64,000 nucleotides of DNA, taken from contig NC_079148.1 of the NCBI RefSeq assembly GCF_945859685.1, positions 37,273,946-37,337,945 on the forward strand, in the 5' to 3' direction. The notes beneath the pieces were generated by a model. The model was given only the letters and a program-made list of their open reading frames with translations. It was not told where the DNA came from and did no database searches. A program made the translations under genes and the position numbers. Below, piece by piece: positions 54,611 through 64,000 of this stretch. Position 1 is the first letter of the stretch; each line of letters begins with the position of its first letter. Origin of the DNA: Eupeodes corollae (taxonomy: Eukaryota > Arthropoda > Insecta > Diptera > Syrphidae).

Positions 54611-56139
54611 TTTTAATATTTAACTCGGCTGATCTTAACTTTATGAAAAAATACTTCGCCCGGTTTTTGTACAATAGTAATTTACTTACATTTCTGGGTA
54701 TTTACATTTTAAGTAAGGCAACAACTGTCAAAGATATATTGTCACAAAGTAATTCACTTTCAAAAACTGTATATTTTAACACTTTAAAAACCAGATATAG
54801 GATGTTTTACCTTAACAGAATAATCAAATAACATGTAATGCATCTTTTTAGCTGAAACAACTTTTTCGTGTGTTTTTCACTAAAAATTATTCGATACATA
54901 GGGTTGCCCAGTTTCAAAGACATATTCTGAAGACGACTTACTTTCTGTTTAAATTTTAGAGTGTCCTGCCGAAACAATAACATTCAAGGATCTTTATGAA
55001 TCATTCAAAGCTTTTTTAATTTTTTCTTTTATCATGCTTATGATACTTGTTTAAACCACCTTGTAAGATGAGCTGAATATGAAATGCAACAGCATCATCC
55101 TTATCATCATAAAAGTGTTCTGTGTCCTGTTTTTTGTATCTTCTGTGTGCTCTATCTTCAATTTTATGATGACCTATAACGAAGAAGTTATTTATTCACC
55201 GATACATTACATTGCCAATACCCCATTCCCGCCCACATCTAGTCTATCATCTCATCTGTGAGCAAATAAAGTTAGAATAATGCTGCAACAATTTTCACCG
55301 ACCAAGAACAAGAACCTTCTGTCTTTGTAACTATGGAAAAAGACAGAAAGAAAGACTGACACAAGCCATAGTAAGAAAGATGCAAAAATATAATATATTT
55401 CCATAAATTCTCCATTATCATTTTTGTGTTAGATTGCATCATGATTTGAATTTTTGTCTCAATATTGTGTCTTGGATTATTTGAGGTGGACAGACAGACA
55501 GACGAAGGTTGCGGAGTGAGTTGGTAAATGCATAAAAGAAAAAGCAATGCTTTCGTAATAGTATTTTCCTTACTATGTCGCCTATATGCCTGATCAAAGT
55601 TTGTCGTCTTTCTTGGGATTTCTAGATTTGTATTCGGTTCCATTTAAATGAATTTATGATGAATGAAGAAAAAGCAGATTTTTGGAAGAAAAAGGACTTA
55701 CATATTTCTTGGAAAATGTTAATGGACATAATTTAATAATGTTATAGGTAGAATTGAATAAGTCTTATGAACATATGTTGTTTGTATTATGTTTCTTCCG
55801 GGTAACTTTTTTAGGCTTAAATTTAACTCTAATACTTTATGAGATTTGTTTATTTTTGTTCTTCAAAATGTATTAACTTAAATGGGATGAAATGAAATCT
55901 TTCCATGAATCGATATCCGAAACATTATTGGAAATATTGGTGTTCTTAAGATACTTAATAGCTTATTGAGTATTCGTGAAGTCAAATTTCATTGACATTA
56001 GAAATTAATTCACATTTGACAGAAAACTTTTTTCACTTTAAATTTTCTCAAATAATATTATTTCCAAGTAAAGTTCTATTTCTTAGCTTTTGAAGTGGAA
56101 ATAATTCGCCATTAACATTGAAAAATCCATATCTACAAT
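54611..56139. other. Intergenic DNA, no gene recognised
   Basis: Frames at 54586-54831 and 55272-55643 have no domain. CAGACAGACAGACG occurs near 55490-55503. Confidence 0.45.
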
Positions 56140-57140
56140 TCCAGCAATGAATATCATTATCATCGGCTCGAGAATCGGGTTCCGATCCTGGCCTCATACA
56201 ACAAGCCTCTCCATTTATCCTGATCGCTTGCTTCCATCTGCCCCCTGCAAGATTTCGGGCATCCTGGTCTACGCCATCTCTCCAGCGAAATCATGGTCTG
56301 CAACGCTATCGCATATTGTAAAATTTACTACAAGGGAATTTTCAAGCGGGTTCCTCTTAAAAGCTCAGACCACCGGAATATACCGAGCTTAATTGTTGTC
56401 ATAATATCAGCTTTAAAGTATATTGCATACAGTAGTTAATTGTATCGTCTCTGGTATCTACCTTACTCATATAAGGGGCCAACAATTATCATCAAGACCT
56501 TAAACTCGAACGCGTGTAATAGGTCGTAGTGCTTTGACTGACTGAATAAGGTTTTGGGAAACTGCTCGCGTATTTCTTTTTCTATGTTGTTATAGGCTGC
56601 TACTTTTAAACCAAAGTATTGAAATTCATGCTCCGCTTCCTTTATTGTTCAACAAATTGTTCGTTATCGATGCCACCAGTGTGCTTTGTTTTTCACTAAT
56701 GTCCAGCCAAAGGTTTTGTGCCGCTTACTGCGGTGAAGGAATTGTATACAATTTGTTCGGTTCACTGGCTGGACTTGGTGGCGATGGTCCCTCTTGTTGA
56801 CGTGCCAGAGTCAAGGATTGTTTTCTGTAACGATAAATGGAACAGAAGGCAGGTCAACCAATACCCTTGTCGAAATTCTCTGTAGATGTTAATTGGTCTG
56901 GATAGCAATCTGGCTGTTTTAACTTGACTTGTTACATTTGTCATGGTCAACCTACATAATCGTATACATTTTTTTGAGATGCTGAATTTTCTGATGGCTT
57001 TGTATCCTTCTTTACCCTGGATGTGCTATCGTAGGCGTAATAAAAGCCTATAAACTGATGGTAAGATGGAATATGGAATTCTAGACATTTTTCTATCGCT
57101 TGCCTAAGTGCAAAAATCTGTTCGGCTTGGGATGAAGCTC
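56140..57140 (-). pseudogene. Second RTE-like LINE type, very degraded RT
   Basis: Minus-strand remnants, right to left: EQIFALRQAIEKCLEF and a FYYAYDS stretch (57000-57125), FRQGYWLTCLLFHLSLQKTI with STRGTI (56762-56950), and a C-terminal WRDGVDQDARNLAGGRWKQA motif near 56190-56300. The order equals that of RTE-type LINEs (DQIFALRQ, FRQGD, GTIF, and a terminal WxDxV..D motif). Residues differ enough from the copies at 17419 and 57582 to be another subfamily. Confidence 0.65.
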
Positions 57141-57581
57141 AAATGATAATGCCCGGAAATAGTTCCATATAGTACGTATATACCTATTATATTTTACAAA
57201 TAGAGAAGAGTATGTCATGGGTTTTTGGTACTCAACAAATAGATACCGCAACAGTTGCTGCACTATGTGACATCTCCTTTCTTATGTAAGGGGCATGTAA
57301 CCAATTTTATTTAGTCTTTTGGCATTTCTGCATGTTTCGATGTAGAGCTGTTTTTTTTTAGTTCTGAAAATGTTAAGAGCGCACTCTGTAAGCTCAGAAT
57401 AAAATAACTGAGTAAACGGAGTAAAATGCTGAACACAAACAATTTGATGTTTAAAAGTCAGGAAATTCATCGAAAAAACAATAAAAATGGTAGAAGAGGC
57501 TGGTCGCTCTAGTGCAGAAGAAAAGATAATCTGGAAAAAAATTATTGCATAATATATTTGTATGAATCAAATTTATTTCAG
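57141..57581. other. Spacer, no gene recognised
   Basis: AT-rich; no feature supported. Confidence 0.4.
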
Positions 57582-59680
57582 ACATCTTTGGTGGCATAAT
57601 CGGGAGATACAGCCTGCACTACACTACCTCCGTCAACGGATTCAGGCTGGTCGATTTCGCTGCGGGGCGAGACGTTCTTGTAGCTAGTAGGCAGTTCACA
57701 CATCTTAATATCCACAACTGGACATGAAAAACTCCTGATCAATCAACCGTCAACCAGATTGACCACATTGCGATCAACGCACGACACTTCTCCAGTATCC
57801 AGGATACCGAACATTCCGAGAGGCCAACATTGAATCGGATCACTACCTCTTGGAGCCAAGGTACGGCTACGGTTATCCCGATCCAAGCCAAAACAAGGAA
57901 GTACTGTGAGAAGATTCGACGTTAGACGGCTACAATCGCAAGAGACTGCCATGTCCTTTTCCGATCGAGTCTCTAATATCCTCTTAAGGAGTCCTATGCT
58001 GCCTGCATTAAGCATTGAAAACCAGTGGCAACATTGCCAACAACATCTGAAGTGCTAGGTTTCACACGGAAACCACAGCGAAACAAGAGGCATACAAAAC
58101 GGCACTGCACAAAAGGACTAGAGCTGCTCGCCAGCTCTACGAGCAGAAGAGGAAAGAGGAACACCGGATTCTTAAAAGGAAAAAAAGAGAGCATGAGAAG
58201 CTCGCGTTCGAGGAGATAGAGGGATGTCACAACAGGAATGAGGTTCGTAAATTTTACCAAAAGGTACAAAAAACCTCCCAAGGGTACCAGCCACTAACCG
58301 AAGCCTGTAAAGACGATCAGGGAAACATCGTAGTAGAACCGCAGTCGGTGCTGAGAATATGGAAAGATCACTTCTCCAAATTATATAACGGCGATGACGA
58401 ACCGAATTCCGCTGTAAGGGAGATAGAACCACTCAACCTCGGCGACGCAGATCAACAACTCCGCCTACCCGACCTTGATGAAGTGAAGATAGCTATATCT
58501 TAACTTAAGTCAAACAAAGCTGCTGGAGCTGACGGCATCGCTGCCGAACTATTCAAAGCAGCAGGCGATGACTTGATACGGAGCATGCACCAACTCATCT
58601 GCAAAATATGGTCGGAAGAAAGCATGCCCGATGAGTGGAATCTCAGCATAGTGTGCCCGATACATGAGAAAGGAGACCCTCCAAACTGCGCCAACTACAG
58701 AGGCATCAGTCTCCTTAGCATTGCGTATAAGATCCTCTCTGTCGTATTATGTGAACGTCTGAAGCCATTCGTCAACAACCTGATTAGTCCCTATCAGTAT
58801 GGCTTCAGACCAGGAAAGTCTACTATCTATTCACACTACGGCAGATCTTGGTAAAACAAAACCAAAGGAAATCAATACCCACCATCTCTTTATCGATTTT
58901 AAAGCCGCGTATGACAGCATCTATAGGGAAGAGCTCTACTGAGCAATGTCTAGTTTTGGCATCCCTGTCAAACTTATCCGTTAGTGCAGAATGACGATGG
59001 AGAATGCACGCTGCTCTATCAAGGTCGGAAAAGATCTTACCGATGCATTTGATGTCAAAAAAGGTTTTAGACAAGGCGATGCACTGTAATGCGACTTCTT
59101 CAACATCGTTCTGGAAAGAATTGTGCAAAACTCAACCGTCAACACTAGAGGCACAATCTTCCAAAGATCCATCCAATTACTCGGATACGCAGATGATATT
59201 GACATAATTGGAAGATCAAAGCGTGATGTCAGTGGAGCGTTTTTGAGCATTGCGACGGAAGAAGAAGATGGGTTTAGTGGTCAATGAGTGCAAGACCAAG
59301 TATATGCTGTCATCAAAAAAGGACACTGAACGACGACGTATTGGACAAAACGTCACGATGGAGAATGGAGGAGAAGATATAACGACGAACTGTACGGGCT
59401 GTACAGCGACACTGACCATAGTTAGCAGAATTAAATTCCAAAGGCTTATATGGCTAGGTCATGTAGAGCGGATGGACATCAACGCTCCAGCCCGGAAGGT
59501 CTTCGAATCCAATCCCGAGGGACGGCGCAGTAGGTGGCGCATCCAGGTGTGAGAGGATCTCACCAACTTGGCGTGCGAAACTGGAGACAGCTAGCTAGGG
59601 ACCGAGCTGGCTGGAGACGCTTGTTGGTTGGGGCCCAGGTCCGCCCCGGACTGTTGCGCCACCTTAAATAAGTATGTTAA
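57582..59680 (+). pseudogene. RTE-type LINE, copy 3, longest continuous copy
   Basis: Starts within the endonuclease (IFGGIIGRYSLHYTT) and continues with VLVASRQFTHLNIHN, STVNQIDHI, the linker (58025-58260), and RT: SVLRIWKDHFSKLYNGDDEP, KSNKAAGADGIAAELFKAAG, MPDEWNLSIVCPIHEKGD, NYRGISLLSIAYKI, YQYGFRPGKSTI (58573-58854), FIDFKAAYDSIYREELY, GFRQGDAL, YADDIDIIGRSKRDVSGA (~59185-59235). The C-terminus has a RIKFQRLIWLGHVERMD motif, and the end is GTTGCGCCACCTTAAATAAG. Stops at 58501 and 58939 and several shifts make it non-functional. It is the reference used here to show what is missing from the copy split by the CR1-like LINE. Confidence 0.88.
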
Positions 59681-59839
59681 TTTATTTCAATCGTCAAATA
59701 TACCAACGCTATGACTGTTTTTTTAATAAATTTGACGAAAGAAAATTTTAAACGCCATCAAACAGACGACATTTCTAAATCCGAGAGCTCTGAACATACT
59801 CTGCTCAGAACTGTACTCTACTCTGTTCGCTCAGACTCT
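59681..59839. other. Spacer with CTCTGCTCAG cluster
   Basis: At 59785-59858 the words CTCTGCTCAG, CTCTGAAC and CTCTGTTCGCTCAG recur in a quasi-repetitive run of about 75 bp. No gene. Confidence 0.5.
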
Positions 59840-60320
59840 GCTCAGTGCTCAGCTCTGAACTAAAAAAGAAAAAAGCCATACGCCTTCGAGAAACTTTTCC
59901 TGCAAAATAGCCGTCTTCCACACTAAGCATTCAAATTCCATCCTTAAATGTTTATAACAGCTCGGGAGTGTAATCCATTCAACGTAGTAATTGTTCCAGT
60001 CTGATTTTTGAATAAATAAGGTCCAATTAAACCTCCTTTGTGGTCCCAAATGCTTGCTTACATAGCTTTCGCGGTAAAAACGGGCTTCATCCCTGAAAAT
60101 GATGTTTTGAAGAAAATCGGGAAAGTTTTGATGCTTTTCAAGGAAACAATCAGCGAAGATACGAAGTCGCTAGTCATGGTCTTGTGTATTTTAAATGTCT
60201 TGCCTTGAGACCAAAGTCTTTATGCAAAATACGAACACGGTTTTAATCCTTCATTGATCATCATTATATTGTCCCAACAGATCGATTTGCTCGCCAGTTT
60301 CTAATCTTCCAGGTGCTTTA
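59840..60320 (-). pseudogene. Mariner-type transposase relic
   Basis: The minus strand reads IIFRDEARFYRESYVSKH (compare ILFSDEAHFWLNGYVNKH at 63319-63793), preceded by RLRIFADCFLEKHQNFPDFL, which matches the position of RIFSEWALEKLAENPLF in that family, and further upstream ETGEQIDLLGQYNDDQ. It lacks the second and third catalytic residues. The 59849-60049 frame covers only the end. Confidence 0.55.
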
Positions 60321-61779
60321 GGCAACCTAAAATTGTTTTAGTTTTGCTGTCAGAGTTTTTATCATTTTTGTAGTCAAGGTCAACAATTTAAACGCTCTTT
60401 CGAAGCGAGTATCGTTCTATTTTGAGTAATGTTGTAGTTTTTCTGTTATTAAATGTCAAAAGATGACAGATTCAAAAGTGTCACCTTTTTAAATAGTGAA
60501 ATAAATATTCCTTTAGTTAGAAAACACTTTTTTCTTACTTATACTCGCGGGTTCATTTAGAAAAGATCTGAATGTATGACAAACTCAGATTCAAAATTAT
60601 TCCACTAAGGTTGAATTAATTTGAGGTCTAATTCTTAAAGATTCTTTGAACAAAATTTGACATTTGTATCCAATTATGATAAGCTCAAAACATATGACAA
60701 ATGCTTTAAACCTTAAAAGTCAATTTTATTATAAAAAAAGAACAATTCCGTCAATGTCACGTATGACATTTTATGCCCTTTTCATCGTGAGATGTTTTAT
60801 CAAACGAAATAAATCCAATCCATCTACAACTCTTTATGTTGAAGAACAATTCACCTTATCTGTGCATATAATACCACTTCCCCTAAAATGCACATCTTCA
60901 AGACTTATACATTATCGATACGGCAAACATGATGAATACTTTGCCAAGATTGAGTTGCTTACAGTGGTTTACGCATATTTGAATTACATGACTTGTAAGA
61001 GACACAAATTAGGTCTGATCCAAAAGTAAAGTTTAATCTATTTTATTACTAAAGTTAAATCTCCCATTACGAATAGAAAATTGTTAATATTTTAAACATA
61101 CTATACTTTCTATATCCAAAACAAATTAATGAAAAAGCAACAATTAATAGTTGCATATATCTGGTTTTTATTGTACCTACTTAAAATATTGATTACGAAG
61201 GAAAAAGGAAAAACTAGTTCAAAGTCTTTGGAAAATGCATTGTGTGCGTGGGATCTGGGATCGGATCTGAAAAAGTTCATGAATAGAATACAAAATGCAA
61301 ATTGCTTCTGTCTCATGCACTCCGAGTGGAAAATTGAAATCATCTTGGGATCATCAAAGGGAAAATACATAAACATAAATATACATACATATATAATAAA
61401 AGTTGATACATTGAAAATAATGCTTTTGAGAAACATAAAGTTTCTTGCTGCGGATGTGATGTCGGGATGAGAATGGGGATGAGGATGGTGATGTTGAGTG
61501 TCTTCAGCATGGATGGAAAATTATTTATTGACGCATTAAGAAGATTTATCTATAGATACATATTTTTTGTTTTAATATGATGTATTTAATTTGAAATACG
61601 TAGTGTAATCTAGTCTTTTAGGCAGAAGACGTCAAAGGATTCTATAGACGAGACTGACATTTGAGATTTAGACAATTTTCAATTATTATTAATGACACTA
61701 TAGCAATGCATTGCGTGTTTCAAGGATGTTTTGAACAATGGATAAGTGAAGACATTTTGAATTATAGGTAGATTTTTAT
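60321..61779. other. AT-rich DNA, no gene recognised
   Basis: Two plus-strand frames (60664-61029 from TTG, 61129-61470) are over 110 codons but have no domain, no repeat relatives in the window and AT-rich chance composition. The end, 61643-61690, is repeated at 63953-64000. Confidence 0.45.
61643..61690 (+). repeat. Direct repeat of the window end, left copy
   Basis: TATAGACGAGACTGACATTT and the following 28 bases recur at 63953-64000 with two mismatches. The right copy runs off the window. Confidence 0.75.
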
Positions 61780-62440
61780 TTAACCTTCACCTGCGACCCA
61801 CACTGATGACTTAACATTCGTGTCCATCTGTGGATATTTTTAAAATTTTTCAAAATATTAATAACAATATTTTTATGTAGGAAAATACAAATTTGACGTC
61901 AACACCTTCCTTTGTTTTCAAGTTACGTGAGTCGAAACCCATTTTGTATCAGTGTTTAGATGTTATTGAAGGTTTTCATGTTTTGTAAAAAAAGATTTTT
62001 TCATTTCTTACAAAAAAATTGTGGATTTTATTTGTCTATGAAAATGTGAAACAACAATATTTAGCTTGGGATCCCATAATTTTAAAGTCATACATTCTCT
62101 TGTTCTCAAGATATTCGAGTAGAAAATCAGTTTTACTCACATGTTGTATAGTAAAAAACTATTAATTGCATTTTACTAAAAATTGTGTCCATCATTTTTG
62201 TAGGATAAACTTGGTTTGAGGCAAATACCTTCAATTGTGTCCAAGGTATTCGAGTCGAAAATTATTGTTAGCCAACTTTGAGCAATATTTTTTTTAGTTT
62301 TTTACCAGATGTTAAAAACTTAAATTTTTGATTCATACAATTATTTTGGAAGTAATATCAGCTTCTGTTCGCAAAATGTTTAATGTGGTAAATATTTTTT
62401 TTCCATTTTTTATAGATTTTGTAACCATTACTTATTTTGT
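61780..62440 (+). repeat. Diverged family A-like sequence
   Basis: Starts ACCTGCGACCCACACTGATG, close to the inner end of family A, and shows the same phases: 'ttcaagttacgtgagtcgaaa', 'ttttgtaaaaaaag', 'aagatattcgagtagaaaatc', 'gagtcgaaaattattgttagccaacttt'. It is much more diverged than copies 1-4 and lacks the outer end. Confidence 0.55.
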
Positions 62441-62449
62441 TTTAAATGT

Positions 62450-62610
62450 ATAGCAAAACAAGTTATATTTAAAGTTTACAGATTTGATATTGTGGTTTGT
62501 AAAATCAATGAGTATAGAGATCTACTTAAAATAGTTCTAAGAGTTAAATTCCTTCTTAACTAAGCCTGACTCAGATTGAATTTTAATCTACTAAAATGGG
62601 CATAAAACCG
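62450..62610 (+). repeat. Family E repeat, copy 2
   Basis: Matches 36290-36490 in the same orientation (AAAATCAATGAGTAT, TTAAATTCCTTCTTAACTAA, GCCTGACTCAGATTGAA). It directly follows A-like sequence here. Confidence 0.55.
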
Positions 62611-62640
62611 TTCCATTCAATACAACGTGGTCTATTTCAC

Positions 62641-62951
62641 CAAATTACAAATTGTAAATTACAAGTGCTTTTTTAACAAGTTTGTAGAAAAATTGATTTT
62701 GTCTGTTTTACGAGATAATTGTATTACAAAATTGTAGTTGTAGATTAAAAAGGGAAATTTGTAGAAATTTCATTATTTGCGTTTCACCAAAACGTTTTTT
62801 TGTTGTAGTTTACAAATTCAAATTTGTAAAATAAATTTTTTTTGTAAGTTTGTGTTCCACCAAATCAAATATATTTACAATTTTGTTCAGTTTATAAACA
62901 TTTCTTATAATAGAAAGATGATGTGTAGATTTCATTACAATTTGTAATTTG
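62641..62951. mobile_element. Possible MITE with 17-bp perfect inverted ends
   Basis: CAAATTACAAATTGTAA at 62641-62657 is perfectly inverted at 62935-62951. The inside holds further palindromic words (TTACAAATTCAAATTTGTAA near 62811-62830). No target duplication is obvious, and because the word is itself nearly palindromic the match may be partly a composition effect. Confidence 0.4.
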
Positions 62952-63040
62952 CAATAAGAATATTGTCTCCAGTTGAAGAATGTCGTTACGTCGTCGCAGG
63001 CATAGTAGCACCGGTAGTGATTTAAGTGACCATACATATA

Positions 63041-63953
63041 AACGGTGATTTTTTAAGAGCTTGAGAACTTTAAAAAAAAAAAACGCATAAAGTTTTCAAA
63101 ATCTCATCGATTCTTTATTTGAAACGTTAGATTGGTCTATGACATTTACTTTTTGAAGATAATTCATTTAAATGTTGACCGCGGCTGCGTCTTAGGTGGT
63201 CCATTCGGAAAGTAAAATTTTGGGTAATTTTTTCGAGCATTTCGGCCGGAATAGCCCGAATTTCTTCGGAAATGTTGTCTTCCAAAGCTGGAATAGTTGC
63301 TGGCTTATTTGTGTAGACTTAAGACTTGACGTAGCCCCACAAAAAATAGTCTAAAGGCGTCAAATCGCATGATCTTAGTGGCCAACTTACCGGTCCATTC
63401 CTTGAGATGAATTGTTCTCCGAAGTTTTCCCTCAAAATGGCCATAGAATCGCGAGCTGTGTGGCATGTAGCGCCATCTTGTTGAAACCACATGTCAACCA
63501 AGTTCAGTTCTTCCATTTTTGGCAACAAAAAGTTTGTTAGCATTGAACGATAGCGATCGCCATTGGACGTTGCGTCCAACAGCATCTTTGAAAAAATACG
63601 GTCCAATGATTCCACCAGCGTACAAACCACACCAAACAGTGCATTTTTCGGGATGCATGGGGAGTTCTTGAACGGCTTCTGGTTGCTCTTCACTCCAAAT
63701 GCGGCAATTATGCTTATTTACGTAGCCATTCAACCAGAAATGAGCCTCATCGCTGAACAAAATTTGTCGATAAAAAAGCGGATTTTCTGCCAACTTTTCT
63801 AGGGCCCATTCACTGAAAACTCGTTAGTAAGTCTATTTATGATAAAATGTCAAAGCATACTGAGCATCTTTCTCTTTGACACCATGTCTGAAATCCCGCG
63901 TGATCTGTCAAATACTAATGCATGAAAATCCTAACCTCAAAAAAATCACCCTT
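63041..63953 (-). mobile_element. DD41D mariner element with TIRs and TA duplications
   Basis: A 913-bp element flanked by TA at 63039-63040 and 63954-63955. Ends: AACGGTGATTTTTTAAGAG on the left and the complement AAGGGTGATTTTTTTGAGG on the right. It carries a minus-strand transposase without the N-terminal DNA-binding region. The DDE spacing is that of the rosa group. Such elements jump by cut-and-paste into TA; this copy is inactive. Confidence 0.8.
63110..63830 (-). pseudogene. Mariner (DD41D) transposase, N-terminally deleted
   Basis: Frames 63494-63793 and 63319-63693 overlap. The first has FYRQILFSDEAHFWLNGYVN (first catalytic Asp), HPEKCTVWCGLYAGGIIGPY; the second has LDATSNGDRYRSML, WFQQDGATCHTARDS (second Asp), ISRNGPVSWPLRSCDLTPLD (third Asp) and YFLWGYVKS. 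I count 41 residues between the second and third Asp, giving DD41D. A one-base shift lies after FKDA, and a TAA follows VKS at 63319-63321 although VYTNKPATI continues in frame. The helix-turn-helix N-terminus is missing: only SEWALEKL-like sequence precedes the first motif. Confidence 0.82.
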
Positions 63954-64000
63954 TATAGACGATACTGACATTTGAGATTTAGAAAATTTTCAATTATTAT

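Noticed and set aside
60664..61470. Two plus-strand frames over 110 codons
   Set aside because: The first opens with TTG, both have AT-driven composition and neither resembles a known family; a minus-strand frame of equal length overlaps the second.
1..64000. tRNA, rRNA or other structured RNA genes
   Set aside because: No cloverleaf with A and B boxes and no rRNA core sequence was recognised by eye; a tRNAscan-SE and Rfam search would be decisive.

Overview
The window looks like gene-poor, AT-rich chromosomal DNA of an insect, most likely a higher fly (Diptera). No spliced host gene, tRNA, rRNA, CRISPR array or prokaryotic operon could be supported. Nearly every convincing coding signal belongs to a transposable element: non-LTR retrotransposons (LINEs) of at least five kinds, one Ty3/gypsy-type LTR retrotransposon, Tc1/mariner elements with DD41D spacing (the spacing of the rosa family first described from a tephritid fruit fly), a Helitron helicase relic, and several non-coding repeat families. 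The fly assignment is inferred from this mix; a tephritid is possible but not proven.

Layout. 1-3407: a long AT-rich repeat arm (family A, with ~170-bp internal repeats) split by families B and D. 5560-13890: a three-layer nest. A LINE of family F is broken first by a young LTR element (6952-10658, 5-bp target duplication) and again by a CR1-like LINE on the minus strand (10710-13709). 16930-24600: a second nest. Pieces of an RNase-H-bearing LINE (R1/LOA/I group, minus) flank an RTE-type LINE (minus), which is itself split by a nearly complete 4.9-kb CR1-like LINE (18626-23501, plus). 24790-31560: two more F copies, a Jockey fragment, a Helitron (29437-30738), a broken mariner and a GCCC-rich repeat (family C). 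32044-32392: a MITE with ~36-bp inverted ends. 33730-34100: a 122-bp tandem repeat. 36290-39055: modules E, CR1 fragment, D, A and B. 40185-41575: an RTE relic. 45336-47844: two family-A arms in inverted orientation around a family-C loop, an architecture like a Foldback element. 48150-50735: an unassigned LINE followed by family C. 52000-54610: a CR1-like LINE. 56140-59680: two RTE-type relics on opposite strands. 59840-60320 and 63041-63953: mariner-type elements, the last with TIRs and TA target duplications. The stretches between are AT-rich non-coding DNA with microsatellites.

The sequence reads as a chronicle of insertions. The most intact element is the CR1-like LINE at 18626-23501: its ORF1 (PHD-type zinc finger) and ORF2 (endonuclease and reverse transcriptase) are broken only by frame changes that both fall at A8 homopolymers, so it may be functional in truth or very recently dead. 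The LTR element is young by LTR identity (2 substitutions and 1 indel over ~277 bp) yet has lost its integrase, so it is non-autonomous. The least explained structure is the A/B/C/D/E set, which recurs as shuffled modules and forms one large inverted repeat. I regard it as the best candidate for an undescribed mobile family. ORF starts were judged by ATG and homology; several apparent ORFs begin at TTG or GTG only.
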